Shown: positions 20,614 through 29,894, counted from the stretch's first letter. The stretch is DNA of 64,000 bases from Methylobacterium bullatum (GCA_902712845.1 LR743504.1:4686001-4750000); one strand, 5' to 3'. Notes: generated by a model from the letters alone, not told the origin. Numbers and translations: made by a program.

Positions 20614-21966
20614 TTGTCAGCGTTCTTTAATTCGGACGGCTCCTTTCCGCTCCAGTTCCTGATCATATTCGCCGTCATTTTCGCCGTTCTGGCCGCCATC
20701 GTCCTGATCTTCCGGCGGTTCTCCGGTAGGGGCATGGCCCTGTTGAAATCCGGTCCGCGCGGCCGTCAGCCCCGTCTCGGCATCGTCGATATCTACGAAC
20801 TCGACCGGCAGCGGCAGCTGATCCTGCTGCGCCGGGACAATGTCGAACATCTGCTCCTTGTCGGCGGCCCCAACGACGTCATCGTGGAGCGCAACATCCA
20901 CCGGGGCGCAGGAGCCCGCCTCCCGCTCGACGAGGCGGCCCGAGCGGAGCCGCTCCCCGAAGAGCCGGTCTTCGAGCCCGTGCGGCCCGCCGATCCGCCG
21001 GCACCGCCGGTCGTGCAGCCCCCCGTCTTCCACGAGCCCAAGGCGCCGGTTCCGGAGCCGGCCGCGATCGTCAACGCGCCCACCGAGTCTCCTGGCGACG
21101 GCCTCGCCGAGTCGAAGCCGGCTCACCGGTTCACCAAGGCGGACCTGATCGCGGCGAAGGCGGCGCGGCGGAACCCGCCGCCGTTGGCGAACCTGAAGCC
21201 CGAAGTTCCGGACCTGCCACGTCCGACGGACACCCCGCAGGACGTGGTCGCCGAAGCGATCGTTCCTGCCGTCGAAGCGCCGAAGCCAGCCAAGGCGCCG
21301 GAAGCTCCACCCGCGCCGGTCGCGTCCGCCGAGATCGAGGCGCCGAGCCCGGAGAAGGCGGTGCGGCCACAGCCACCGGTGGAACCCGCGCCCGTGGTGG
21401 AGCCGGCCCCCGCCGTTCCGCCGCCCCTGGCGCGGCCGACGAGTTCCCGCCCGGTGGACGCGGCCATCCTGTCCGACATGGCAAGGCAGCTCGAAGAGGC
21501 CCTGCGCCGGCCATCGGCCGCGATCTCCCCGTCCGCGCAGGCCGTCCCGTCGACACCGCCAAAGGCGCCCCCCGTGCCCCCCGCCGAGCCGAAAGCGGCG
21601 GCAAAGCCCGAGCCGCGTCCCGAACACGTTGCCGCGGAGAAGGCGGACCAGTCGATCGACCCGATGGCGGCCGCCATGGCTACGCCGGTGGACATCGTCC
21701 CGGACGAGCCGCCCGTGGTTCCTGCGAAGGACAAGCCGGCGAGTGCCGGGCCGGCTCCGGCCGAACCGGTCGTCGCCGATGCCGCGTCGAGCGAGCCGGC
21801 ACGGAGCGAATCGGCGGCAACCGTATCGGACGTGTTCCTTCCGGCCCCGCCGCCACCGCCCTCCCCCAAGAAGGCGCCCGCCGCGAGCCAGAATCCCTTC
21901 TCCGTGGAGGAGATCGAGGCCGAGTTCGCGCGGTTGCTGGGACGTCCCCTCGACAAGAAGGGCTGA
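20614..21966 (+). CDS. fliO: FliO-like flagellar protein with a long Ala/Pro-rich tail
   Basis: A 450-residue protein starting at TTG (20614). Residues ~14-35 form one transmembrane helix. Residues ~40-100 form a small FliO-like domain (L-G-I-V-D-I-Y-E-L-D-R-Q-R-Q-L-I-L-L-R-R-D-N-V-E-H-L-L-L-V-G-G in order). Residues ~105-425 are low-complexity Ala/Pro/Glu. A conserved-looking end (N-P-F-S-V-E-E-I-E-A-E-F-A-R-L-L-G-R) closes it. FliO helps assemble the FliP/FliR export gate. It is divergent from flgB behind two CtrA sites and converges with the RND permease gene (10 nt between the stops). Confidence 0.75.
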   Translation: MSAFFNSDGSFPLQFLIIFAVIFAVLAAIVLIFRRFSGRGMALLKSGPRGRQPRLGIVDIYELDRQRQLILLRRDNVEHLLLVGGPNDVIVERNIHRGAGARLPLDEAARAEPLPEEPVFEPVRPADPPAPPVVQPPVFHEPKAPVPEPAAIVNAPTESPGDGLAESKPAHRFTKADLIAAKAARRNPPPLANLKPEVPDLPRPTDTPQDVVAEAIVPAVEAPKPAKAPEAPPAPVASAEIEAPSPEKAVRPQPPVEPAPVVEPAPAVPPPLARPTSSRPVDAAILSDMARQLEEALRRPSAAISPSAQAVPSTPPKAPPVPPAEPKAAAKPEPRPEHVAAEKADQSIDPMAAAMATPVDIVPDEPPVVPAKDKPASAGPAPAEPVVADAASSEPARSESAATVSDVFLPAPPPPPSPKKAPAASQNPFSVEEIEAEFARLLGRPLDKKG

Positions 21967-21976
21967 CCCGTTGCGG

Positions 21977-24900
21977 CTACTCCGCGGCCGAGCGTGACCG
22001 AAAACCTGTTCCGTCATTGGCGAGTGTGGTCGGCAGGGCGAATACCCCCTCGGTGGGTTCGTCCTTCCGCCCGATGAAGCGGCCGAAGAGCCGGACGAAG
22101 AGGCGCGACAGGTCGTCCACTAGGACGAAGATCGCCGGCACGAAGATCAGCGACAGGCCGGTGGAGACGATGAGCCCGCCGATGACCGCGACGGCCATGG
22201 GGGCGCGGAACTCGCCGCCGATGCCGAGCGCCATGGCCGAGGGCACCATGCCCGCCGCCATGGCGATGGTGGTCATGACGATGGGCCGGGCGCGCTTACG
22301 CCCCGCATCGATGATGGCGGTGGCGCGGTCCACGCCCCGCGCCATTTCCTCAATGGCGAAATCTACCAACATGATCGCGTTCTTGGTCACCACGCCCATG
22401 AGCATCAGGATGCCGATCACCACCGGCATCGAGATCGGCATGTGGAAGATCAGGAGCCCCAAAATCGCGCCACCGATGGAGAGGGGCAGCGAGAACAGGA
22501 TGGTGAGCGGCTGCAGGAAGTTTCCGAACAGCAGCACCAGGACGCCGAACACCATCATCAGACCGGCACCCATGGCGAGCGCGAACCCTTCGAACACCTC
22601 GCCCATGATCTCGGCGTCACCGGTCTGGCTGATGGTCACGCCCGGCGGCAGGTTCTTCGCGGTCGGCAGCGCCATCACGGATTCGATGAGGGTGCCCAGC
22701 GCGTCCGAGCCCTCCATGTCGGCCTCCAGGGCCACGCGGATCGAGCGGTCGTAACGGTCGATCGCCGTGGGACCGCGACCGAGGCTGAGATCCGCTACGG
22801 TGGAGAGCGGAACGGAGGCCCCCCCTTTCACCGGAACTTTCAGGCTCTCCAGCTGGGACAGGTCCCCACGCAGGGCGAGCGGCAATTGCACCCGGATCGG
22901 CACCTGTCGATCGACGGCGTTGAACTTGGCGAGGTTGGCGCCGATGTCGCCGATGGTCCCCACCCGCACGGTCTCGGCGATGAGGTCGGTGGAGACGCCG
23001 AGATCGGCGGCGACGCCGGCCTTCGGGCGGATGCGGATCTCGGTGCGGTCGAGGGGGGCCGTGGAGAGCACGTTGACGAGGTGGGGCACGGAGGGGGCCT
23101 CGCGCTGCAGCCGCGCCGCCGTCTCCGAGACGAGGCGCAGGTCCGGGCCCGAGACGATGAGGGCGAGATCGCGCTGGCCGCTGTCGCGCAGGGACCAGAA
23201 CCGGATGTCCGGCTCCTCGCGCAGGATCGCGCCGATGACCCTGTCTAGCTGCTTCTGCGTGCGGTGACGGGCGTTCTTCGGCGTCAGGTTGATGGTGAAG
23301 CTCGCGAGCCGCACCTCCTTCTTGGCCGGCAACTGGCGGCCGCCATCCACGAACACGCTGCGGACCTCCGGCAGCGCCTTGATCCTGTCGACGATGCCGT
23401 CGGTGACGCGGGTCGTGTCGGCGAGGCGGGCGCCGGGCGGCAATTCGACCACGAAGATCGTCCGCGCCGCATCCTCGGCGGGGAGGAACCCGGCCGGCAG
23501 CAGCCCCGTGGACATGATCGACCCGGCAAAGCACGCGAGCCCCACCACCAGCGTGATGAACTTGTGCCGCACCGACCACGCGACCACGCGGGTATAGGCC
23601 CGCATCACCGGCCCCTCGCGCTCGTGGTCGGGCCCGTGATCGCGCAGGAAATAGGCGGCGAGCAGCGGCGTGATGAGGCGTGCCACCAGCAGGGACATGA
23701 ACACGGCCGCCGCGATGGTGAGGCCGAACTGCTTGAAATACTGTCCGGCTATGCCGCTCATGAAGGAGACGGGCGCGAAGATCGCGATGATCGTGGCGGT
23801 GATCGCGATGACCGCGAGGCCGATCTCGTCGGCGGCTTCGAGAGCCGCCCGGTAGGCGGATTTCCCCATCCGCATGTGCCGGACGATGTTCTCGATCTCC
23901 ACGATGGCATCGTCCACGAGGATGCCGGTCACGAGGGTGATGGCCAGCAGGCTGACGGCGTTGAGTGAGAAGCCGAGGGTGCTCATCACCCAGAAGGTTG
24001 GGAGCACCGAGAGGGGCAGCGCGATGGAGGCGATGAGCGTCGCCCGCCAATCGCGCAGGAACAGGAATACGACGATGACGGCCAACGCCGCGCCCTCGAT
24101 GAGGCTCAGCATCGCCGAATGGTAGTTGCCCACCGTGTTGATGACGGAGGTGTCGATCAGGTCGAACCGGACACCGGGATGCTTGGCCGCGAGATCGGCG
24201 ATCTTGCGTGCCACGGCGCTGGCGACCTCGGCATCGCTGGCGCCCGTCGCGCGCGAGATCGCGAAGGCCACCACCGGCTCGCCGTTGAAGCGCGCGAAGG
24301 TGCGCGGCTCCTCAGACCCGTCCACCAGCGTCGCCAACTCGTCCAGGCGGACTTTGCGGTTGCCGGGGACGACGATCGAGGTCTGCGCCAGGGTGTCGAG
24401 GCTGGCGGCACCGGCCAGCGTTCGGATCGACTGTTCCTGTCCGCCGAGTTCGCCGCGCCCGCCCGCCATGTCGGCCGAGGTGAGTCGAAGTTGGCGGTTC
24501 ACGTCCGCTGCCGTGATGCCCAGCGCCAAGAGGCGGTCGGGCTTAAGCGTCACACGGATCTCGCGGGCGACACCGCCCAGCCGTTCGACGCCGCCGACGC
24601 CTTTCACGCCCTGGACCTGCCGGGCGATCACGTCGTCGATGAGCCAGGACAGGTCTTCCGGAGTCATGGCCGGCGCCGAGGCGCCGTAGACCATGATCGG
24701 CAGCCCGGCGATCTCGACGCGGCTGATGATCGGCTCGTCGATGGTGCGCGGCAGGGTCACCCGCACCTTGGCAATGGCGTCCTTCACGTCGTTGACGGCG
24801 CGGTCCACGTTCACTTCGAGCCTGAACTCGATGGTGGTGGCGGAGACGCCCTCCGAGATCGTCGAGATGATGTGCTTGACGCCCTTCACCCCGGCGACGG

Positions 24901-25114
24901 CATCCTCCACCACCTTCGTCACCTGGGTCTGCAGCTCGGAGGGAGCCGCGCCGGCCTGGGTGACCTGGATCGCCACGATCGGGATGTCGATGTTCGGGAA
25001 TTGCGTGATCGGCAGCGAGCGGAAGCTGACGAGCCCGAGGATCATCAGGACGAGGAACAGCACGATCGAGGTGATCGGCTTGCGGATCGCCCAGGCTGAG
25101 ATGTTGAGACGCAT
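21977..25114 (-). CDS. RND-family multidrug efflux permease
   Basis: A 1045-residue inner-membrane permease of the AcrB/HAE1 type, full length for the family. It has an N-terminal helix, a large periplasmic porter domain, a transmembrane block around residues 335-540, a second periplasmic domain and a C-terminal transmembrane block. Family landmarks include F-P-N-I-D-I-P-I-V near the start, the G-I-L-V-D-D-A-I-V-E-I-E-N segment (proton-relay Asp pair) and G-V-V-T-K-N-A-I-M-L-V-D. It follows its adaptor gene by 18 nt. The substrate is unknown. No outer-membrane channel gene is adjacent. Confidence 0.93.
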   Translation of the reverse strand: MRLNISAWAIRKPITSIVLFLVLMILGLVSFRSLPITQFPNIDIPIVAIQVTQAGAAPSELQTQVTKVVEDAVAGVKGVKHIISTISEGVSATTIEFRLEVNVDRAVNDVKDAIAKVRVTLPRTIDEPIISRVEIAGLPIMVYGASAPAMTPEDLSWLIDDVIARQVQGVKGVGGVERLGGVAREIRVTLKPDRLLALGITAADVNRQLRLTSADMAGGRGELGGQEQSIRTLAGAASLDTLAQTSIVVPGNRKVRLDELATLVDGSEEPRTFARFNGEPVVAFAISRATGASDAEVASAVARKIADLAAKHPGVRFDLIDTSVINTVGNYHSAMLSLIEGAALAVIVVFLFLRDWRATLIASIALPLSVLPTFWVMSTLGFSLNAVSLLAITLVTGILVDDAIVEIENIVRHMRMGKSAYRAALEAADEIGLAVIAITATIIAIFAPVSFMSGIAGQYFKQFGLTIAAAVFMSLLVARLITPLLAAYFLRDHGPDHEREGPVMRAYTRVVAWSVRHKFITLVVGLACFAGSIMSTGLLPAGFLPAEDAARTIFVVELPPGARLADTTRVTDGIVDRIKALPEVRSVFVDGGRQLPAKKEVRLASFTINLTPKNARHRTQKQLDRVIGAILREEPDIRFWSLRDSGQRDLALIVSGPDLRLVSETAARLQREAPSVPHLVNVLSTAPLDRTEIRIRPKAGVAADLGVSTDLIAETVRVGTIGDIGANLAKFNAVDRQVPIRVQLPLALRGDLSQLESLKVPVKGGASVPLSTVADLSLGRGPTAIDRYDRSIRVALEADMEGSDALGTLIESVMALPTAKNLPPGVTISQTGDAEIMGEVFEGFALAMGAGLMMVFGVLVLLFGNFLQPLTILFSLPLSIGGAILGLLIFHMPISMPVVIGILMLMGVVTKNAIMLVDFAIEEMARGVDRATAIIDAGRKRARPIVMTTIAMAAGMVPSAMALGIGGEFRAPMAVAVIGGLIVSTGLSLIFVPAIFVLVDDLSRLFVRLFGRFIGRKDEPTEGVFALPTTLANDGTGFRSRSAAE

Positions 25115-25132
25115 GGGCTGACGGATCCGATC

Positions 25133-26368
25133 TCAGCGCGACGTCACGGAGGCGGCGGCTTCGGCCTTCGGCTGCACCGGCCGCACACGGTCGCCATGGC
25201 GCAGGAAGCTGCTGGCCCGGGCGACGACTGCCTCGCCGGATTTCAATCCCTCGCGAATTTCCATGAACCCGTCCGCCGCGAGGCCGGAGACGACCTTGCG
25301 GGCCTCCACCGTGCCGTCCTCCACCACGTAGACGAGGGCCGAGCCGTCGATCCCGTAGAGCACGGCGGAGAGGGGAACGGCCACGGAATCGCGCCGCGCC
25401 ACCTCGACCCTGCCGCGGGCGAAGGCGCCGATGCGCAGGGCCGGATCGCGGTCGAGGCTGATACGGATCTTGCCGAGGCGCGTCAGCCGGTCGATCTCGG
25501 GGTCGATCCGGCGCACCTTGCCCGTCACGATCCTCCCCTGGTCCGCTTCGAGGCGCACGATGTTGCCGCGCTCGATCCGGGGCATCCAGGTTTCCGGCAC
25601 CTCGCCTTCGAGTTCGATCTCGCCGCGCGCGATGAGCCGGAACAGTGGTTCGCCAGTGGAGGTCGCCGCCGCGCCGATCCGGGCGGTGCGCCGGCTGACG
25701 ATGCCTCCGTCGGGGGCCTTGATGTCGGTGCGCGCGCGCCGGAGGGCGATCTCGTTGCTCTGCGCCCGCGCCGCCGCGAGATCGGCCTCGGCCAGTTGCA
25801 GGCCTCCCTTCGCGGCGGCGAGCCGGCCTTCGCCGCCCTGAGCGGCCGAGACCCGCTGCTCCAGTACCGCCGCCGTGGCGTTCCCGGTCTTGACGAGGGA
25901 GCGGGCCCGCTCCAGCGAGAGGTTGGCCTCGATCTGCGCGGCCTCGGATTGGACGATCTGGCTACGGGCCTGGACGATCGCCGCCTGTGCCTTGGCGATG
26001 GCGGCGACGTTGGCCGCCTCCTGGGTGGCGATCATCTCCAGGGAGAGTCGGGCCAGGACCTGGCCCTTCTCGACCTCGGCGCCCTCCTCCACCAGTAATT
26101 CGGTGATGCGGTAGCCCTCGATCTCGGGCGCCACCAGGATCTCGTCCCGCGGGACCAGGGTCCCGGTGACCACCGCCTGCTCGACGATTTCGCGATCGGC
26201 GGCGGCTACGATGGTCACTGCCGGCGCGGGCGCGGTGGAACCACTCGCCGGCGGGACTTCCGCCGCTCGGATCACATGGGGCGACATGAGGAGCGGCAAG
26301 ATCGCGAAGAGCCGAAGCAGGCGCATGAAGAGGTGGCTCACCGTTCGGCGGATCGATCTGGAAGACAT
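25133..26368 (-). CDS. RND efflux periplasmic adaptor (membrane fusion protein)
   Basis: A 411-residue adaptor bridging the RND permease to an outer-membrane channel. An N-terminal signal-like helix (L-L-R-L-F-A-I-L-P-L-L-M) is followed by a lipoyl-like half (E-G-A-E-V-E-K-G-Q-V-L-A-R-L), an Ala/Gln-rich alpha-hairpin (about residues 115-200) and the beta-barrel. Two starts are possible (26368 or 26326) and neither has a clear ribosome site. Promoter-proximal gene of a two-gene efflux operon with the permease at 21977-25114. No TetR/MarR gene lies next to it. Confidence 0.9.
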   Translation of the reverse strand: MSSRSIRRTVSHLFMRLLRLFAILPLLMSPHVIRAAEVPPASGSTAPAPAVTIVAAADREIVEQAVVTGTLVPRDEILVAPEIEGYRITELLVEEGAEVEKGQVLARLSLEMIATQEAANVAAIAKAQAAIVQARSQIVQSEAAQIEANLSLERARSLVKTGNATAAVLEQRVSAAQGGEGRLAAAKGGLQLAEADLAAARAQSNEIALRRARTDIKAPDGGIVSRRTARIGAAATSTGEPLFRLIARGEIELEGEVPETWMPRIERGNIVRLEADQGRIVTGKVRRIDPEIDRLTRLGKIRISLDRDPALRIGAFARGRVEVARRDSVAVPLSAVLYGIDGSALVYVVEDGTVEARKVVSGLAADGFMEIREGLKSGEAVVARASSFLRHGDRVRPVQPKAEAAASVTSR

Positions 26369-26511
26369 CGTCGGCGCGGAGCCGCTTTATACGCACATGC
26401 AGCATGACACCGGCGTTTTCGTGACGCTCGACGCATTGCGTGTTGCACGGCTTTAACCTTCGTCGGTCCGACCCGCCGAAATGTACCGACGTCCGGACAT
26501 TCGGGACGACC

Positions 26512-27756
26512 TCATGGCCTGTCGGTGAAAGCCTTCTCCAGAAATTTCGCCGCCGCGAGCGCTCCCGCATCGTCTCCGAAGCGGGCGATGACCTGCACCC
26601 CAAGCGGAGGGCCCTCCCCCGGCACGGGGACGGTGACGCAGGGCACGCCCATCATCGTCCAGAGCCGGTTGAAGCGGGAATCGCCGGTGGAGGCGTAACC
26701 CTCCGGCGCCCGGCCCGGGGCCGAGACCGTCAGCAGGACATCGACGTCGGAATTGCGCAAGATGTCCCTGAGGCTGCGCCTGGCGTGATGCGCCACGCGC
26801 CGGGCCGCGTCGTAGGCCGCGGCCTCGATGGTGCGAGATTTATCGAGATGGGCGCGCAGGAGCGGCGGCAGCGAATCGCGGTGGGTTTCGTATTCCCAGG
26901 CGAGGGCCTGCGCGGATTCGAAATCCTGGATCGTCGCGTGCTCGTCGAAGGCCTGGCGGAACTCGTCGGGCAGCGTGAAGGCGCGGATGCCGGCTCCCGC
27001 CGACTCCGCCATCACCCGCGCCCGGTCGAGGGCCTCTAGCGCCTCGGGTTCGGCAGCCTCACAATAGTCCGGGACGAGCAGCCCGATCCGCGGCACCGTG
27101 GCCGGCTGGTCGATCTCCGGCCGGCCCGCGATGAGGGCGAGGGCATGGGCGGCATCGGCCGCGCTCGCCGCAAACAGGCCGAGCGTGTCGAGAGTCCAGG
27201 AGAAGCATTTCACCCCGACCGTCGGCAGCAGTCGGAACGACGGTTTCACGCCGACTACGCCGCAATAGGCAGCCGGCCGGATCACCGAGCCGCCGGTCTG
27301 AGTTCCCAGCGCCAGCGGCAGCATGCCCGCGGCCACGGCCGCCGCCGAACCGGCGGACGATCCGCCCGGCGTCCGGCCCGGCGCCCGTGGATTGCGGGTG
27401 TCGGTGGGGTCGATGAAGGCGAAGGCGGTGGTGGTGGTCTTGGCCAGGGGTACGGCGCCGAGGCGCTTCAGCCGTGCCACGATGGGGGCATCGGCGCGCG
27501 GCTGCCAGCCACCATAGATCGACGACCCCATCTGCGTCGGCAGGTGGGCGGTATCGATGATGTCCTTGATGCCCACCGCGATCCCGGCGAGCGGTCCCGC
27601 ATCGGGAACGTGCGGATCCGAATCGGTCGCCACGAAGGCGCGGATCGATGTTTCGTGCTCGGCCATCGCCTCGCGTGTCAGCGCCACCGCCTGCGTCGGG
27701 GTGAGCGACCCCGCCTCGATACGGGCACGCAGCGACAGGAGCGAGAGCATCGGCAT
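26512..27756 (-). CDS. Amidase (amidase-signature family)
   Basis: A 414-residue hydrolase of the amidase signature family. The Ser-cisSer-Lys triad can be placed: Lys in G-I-A-V-G-I-K-D-I-I-D, and the serines in P-G-G-S-S-A-G-S-A-A-A-V and the downstream G-T-Q-T-G-G-S-V-I-R-P loop. The family cleaves C-N bonds of amides, ureas or related compounds; the substrate cannot be read off. The start at 27756 (MPMLSLLSL) is chosen over a longer frame (27918) rich in Arg/Ser. It is divergent from a GntR regulator and 7-10 kb from an importer and a deacetylase that may share its pathway. Confidence 0.88.
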   Translation of the reverse strand: MPMLSLLSLRARIEAGSLTPTQAVALTREAMAEHETSIRAFVATDSDPHVPDAGPLAGIAVGIKDIIDTAHLPTQMGSSIYGGWQPRADAPIVARLKRLGAVPLAKTTTTAFAFIDPTDTRNPRAPGRTPGGSSAGSAAAVAAGMLPLALGTQTGGSVIRPAAYCGVVGVKPSFRLLPTVGVKCFSWTLDTLGLFAASAADAAHALALIAGRPEIDQPATVPRIGLLVPDYCEAAEPEALEALDRARVMAESAGAGIRAFTLPDEFRQAFDEHATIQDFESAQALAWEYETHRDSLPPLLRAHLDKSRTIEAAAYDAARRVAHHARRSLRDILRNSDVDVLLTVSAPGRAPEGYASTGDSRFNRLWTMMGVPCVTVPVPGEGPPLGVQVIARFGDDAGALAAAKFLEKAFTDRP

Positions 27757-28058
27757 CGGGTGACTCGCAGGGGCACGGTTGACGGGACGCGGGATGCTCG
27801 ATCGTGGAACGGCCGTTTTAGTGCGTCTCCGGCCGCTTGTTCGGAGCGTGGCGGTGATGGCAGGTACGCCAAGGGACGTCCAGAGTAGCTCCGTTTCGCC
27901 TTTGTTTCGGCCTTGCAACTTATGGACGAGTCTTCCATTGCCGCTCAGCTTTGGTCTCTCTCATGCATGGCGCGTCAGCCGAGGGAGAGCGACGACGGAA
28001 AGCGTGCCCGAGACACGCCCGTCGCGAGAGCGCTTCGAGAGTAGGGATTTGGGAGACG
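27757..28058. other. Divergent promoter region between amidase and GntR regulator
   Basis: 302 nt between two divergent genes, presumably holding both promoters. An ATGCAT palindrome lies at 27963-27968. No clear repeat matching the direct repeat at 32067-32090 was found. No gene is visible. Confidence 0.4.
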
Positions 28059-28787
28059 ATGGCGGGAGTCGAGACGCAGGCGGCCAAGGATCGCGTGGGC
28101 ATGATGTGCCAGTCCCTGCGACGCGCCATCGTCGAGCGTGCGTTGGCGCCCGGCGACCGCCTGCCGGAGGATGCCCTGGGCGAGCGCTTCGGCGTGAGCC
28201 GCACCATCGCGCGGCAGGCTCTGGGGCAACTCGCCGGTGAGGGGCTGGTGGAACTCCGCCGCAACCGGATCGCCATCGTGGCGACGCCGAGCTGGGAAGA
28301 GGCGCGCGACACGTTCGAGGTCCGCATCTCCCTCGAGCGCCTCGTGGTCCAGCGCCTGGCCGGTCGCCTCACCGCCGAGCAGGAAGCGATCCTGCTGGCC
28401 CATATCGACCAGGAGGACGCGGTTCGCGGCGGACCCGAAGCTCCGTCGATCCGCCTCGCCACCGAGTTCCACCTGCTTCTGGCGCGAATGACCGGCAGCC
28501 CCGTCCTCGTCCGCTACGTGGCCGAACTTGGCTATCGCTGCGCGCTGACCCTCTCCCTCTACAGCCGGCCGCATTCGTCGGATTGTGCGGTCAACGAACA
28601 CCGCGAGATCGTGGCGGCGCTCATGGCCGGCGACGTCGATCGGGCCATCCACCTGATGGATCACCATCTCGATGCCGTTGCGGTGCGCGCGCATATCGTC
28701 GCCGAGCCGCCGCGAGACCGCGACCTCAGCCGGGTCCTGGCGCCCTACGTCACCGAGAAGAGCGCCCTGCGGCGCCGGACCGGATGA
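28059..28787 (+). CDS. GntR-family (FCD subfamily) transcriptional regulator
   Basis: A 242-residue regulator. The N-terminal winged helix (about 14-78) shows the GntR pattern: P-G-D-R-L-P-E-D-A-L, R-F-G-V-S-R-T-I-A-R-Q-A-L-G-Q-L, then G-L-V-E-L. The C-terminal all-helical FCD domain has F-E-V-R-I-S-L-E-R-L-V, a metal-binding-type E-F-H-L-L-L and two further His-containing segments (N-E-H-R-E-I-V, D-H-H-L). The ATG at 28059 has GGGAG just upstream. It is divergent from the amidase gene, the classical place for a local catabolic regulator whose ligand is a pathway metabolite. Confidence 0.9.
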   Translation: MAGVETQAAKDRVGMMCQSLRRAIVERALAPGDRLPEDALGERFGVSRTIARQALGQLAGEGLVELRRNRIAIVATPSWEEARDTFEVRISLERLVVQRLAGRLTAEQEAILLAHIDQEDAVRGGPEAPSIRLATEFHLLLARMTGSPVLVRYVAELGYRCALTLSLYSRPHSSDCAVNEHREIVAALMAGDVDRAIHLMDHHLDAVAVRAHIVAEPPRDRDLSRVLAPYVTEKSALRRRTG

Positions 28788-28808
28788 TGGAGCGCGCTGC
28801 CCCGACTG

Positions 28809-29129
28809 TCAGGCGGCCTCCTGCTCGAACGGCATGATCCTCTCGATATCGGCGCCGATCTCCCGGGAGAGCGACTCGATCTCGAACCGCTTCTGCAGAT
28901 TGATCCAAAGGTCGGGACTGGTCTTGAAGAACCGCCCCAGCCGCAGTGCGGTGTCGGTGGAAATGCCGATTTCCTCGGCGGCGATGCGTTCGATCCGGGT
29001 TCGCGGCACCCCGCAGGCTCTGGCGACCCTGCCGGCGCTGAGACCGAGGGGGAGCATGAACTCTTCGCGGAGAACCTCCCCCGGATGCATGGGCGGAAGA
29101 ACCACGTCGGGTTGGTCATAGAGCGGCAT
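28809..29129 (-). CDS. higA: HigA-type antitoxin (XRE helix-turn-helix)
   Basis: A 106-residue antitoxin/repressor. The N-terminus has the HigA hallmark P-P-M-H-P-G-E-V-L-R-E-E-F. The helix-turn-helix follows (A-R-A-C-G-V-P-R-T-R-I-E-R-I) with S-T-D-T-A-L-R-L-G-R-F-F and the D-L-W-I-N-L-Q segment. The ATG at 29129 has AGGA about 11 nt upstream; an in-frame ATG at 29147 has none. It lies just after higB in the toxin-first order typical of higBA. HigA neutralises HigB and should bind the twin palindromes upstream of higB. Confidence 0.9.
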   Translation of the reverse strand: MPLYDQPDVVLPPMHPGEVLREEFMLPLGLSAGRVARACGVPRTRIERIAAEEIGISTDTALRLGRFFKTSPDLWINLQKRFEIESLSREIGADIERIMPFEQEAA

Positions 29130-29161
29130 GGCGGTGGTCTTCCTCATTGCTATTGGTTGTC

Positions 29162-29446
29162 TCAGTGGTAATCGATGATCTCCACCTCGGCTGGTCCTGC
29201 CTCGGTCCATCGGAAACACACACGATAGGCTCCGTTGATCCAGATGGCGTGCGTGCCGGCGCGATCATGAAGCAGCGGGTGCAGTTTGTTGCCCGGTGGC
29301 TGCTTCAGGTCGTCCAGCGTGCTCGCGGCATCGAGGTAGCGAAGCTTGCGGCGAGCGGCACTCAGGATCGACGACGGGATGCCTTTCGGCTGAAGACCGT
29401 GGAAGACCGCTTCCGTTGCGCTGTCGGCAAAGCTCACGATCGCCAC
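29162..29446 (-). CDS. higB: HigB-type mRNA-interferase toxin (RelE superfamily)
   Basis: A 94-residue toxin starting at GTG (29446). The pattern I-V-S-F-A-D-S-A-T-E-A-V-F near the start, R-R-K-L-R-Y-L-D-A-A, L-D-D-L-K-Q-P-P-G-N-K-L-H-P-L and a C-terminal W-I-N-G-A-Y-R-V-C-F-R-W is that of HigB, a ribosome-dependent endoribonuclease. Length is normal and no truncation is visible, so the pair looks intact. It is 32 nt upstream of the chosen higA start. Two identical half-site palindromes lie 31-80 nt upstream of the start codon. Confidence 0.92.
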   Translation of the reverse strand: MAIVSFADSATEAVFHGLQPKGIPSSILSAARRKLRYLDAASTLDDLKQPPGNKLHPLLHDRAGTHAIWINGAYRVCFRWTEAGPAEVEIIDYH

Positions 29447-29476
29447 TGTGTCACCGACGTTCGTCTAGAATGGTTG

Positions 29477-29493
29477 TATCTATGGATGATACA
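29477..29493 (-). promoter_or_regulatory. Proximal higBA operator
   Basis: GTATC-N7-GATAC, extended to TGTATC...GATACA by one further matching pair. It lies in an AT-rich island directly upstream of higB and is repeated 33 bp upstream. Expected to be the HigA autorepression site. Confidence 0.75.
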
Positions 29494-29509
29494 TTTCGTC
29501 AAGTTTTTG

Positions 29510-29526
29510 TATCTAGCGGCGATACG
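29510..29526 (-). promoter_or_regulatory. Distal higBA operator
   Basis: A second exact GTATC-N7-GATAC. The centres of the two palindromes are 33 bp apart, three turns of the helix, so two antitoxin dimers would sit on the same DNA face. Confidence 0.75.
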
Positions 29527-29669
29527 CCCGCATGCCGCCCCGACGCGATTTTCATGGCGTTGAGGAGGCGACGCGTGATGCAGCCAATCCGCCGCCCTTA
29601 ATCTCTCGGCAACCCTGAAAGCCTAGGCCCCTCTCCTCGGACCGCCGGCCCTGACAGGAGAAGCCCGCC

Positions 29670-29894
29670 TTGCGCGAACCGTTCGTTCCCGATGCGCTGG
29701 CCAAGCGGCTGCGGGCCAAGCGGCGCAATACGAGGCCGGTGGCGGCCCTGGTCTGCGAGCCCGCCAAACCCGTCTTCGCCGAGTTGCTCGATGGGCGCGG
29801 GCATGGCACCGGGCAGTTCGTTCGGCTGTCGCAGGGCATGGTGGAGCGTATCGCGCGGGTGATGCGCGATGAGGTGGTCGGCGGAGGGGCTTGA
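29670..29894 (+). CDS. Small hypothetical protein upstream of the helicase
   Basis: A 74-residue basic protein starting at TTG with AGGAG 9 nt upstream, the only support for translation besides the open frame. It contains P-D-A-L-A-K-R-L-R-A-K-R-R and L-S-Q-G-M-V-E-R-I-A-R-V-M-R helices. I do not recognise the family. It ends 69 nt before the helicase gene on the same strand and could be co-transcribed. The opposite-strand frame is also open here, so coding is not certain. Confidence 0.45.
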   Translation: MREPFVPDALAKRLRAKRRNTRPVAALVCEPAKPVFAELLDGRGHGTGQFVRLSQGMVERIARVMRDEVVGGGA

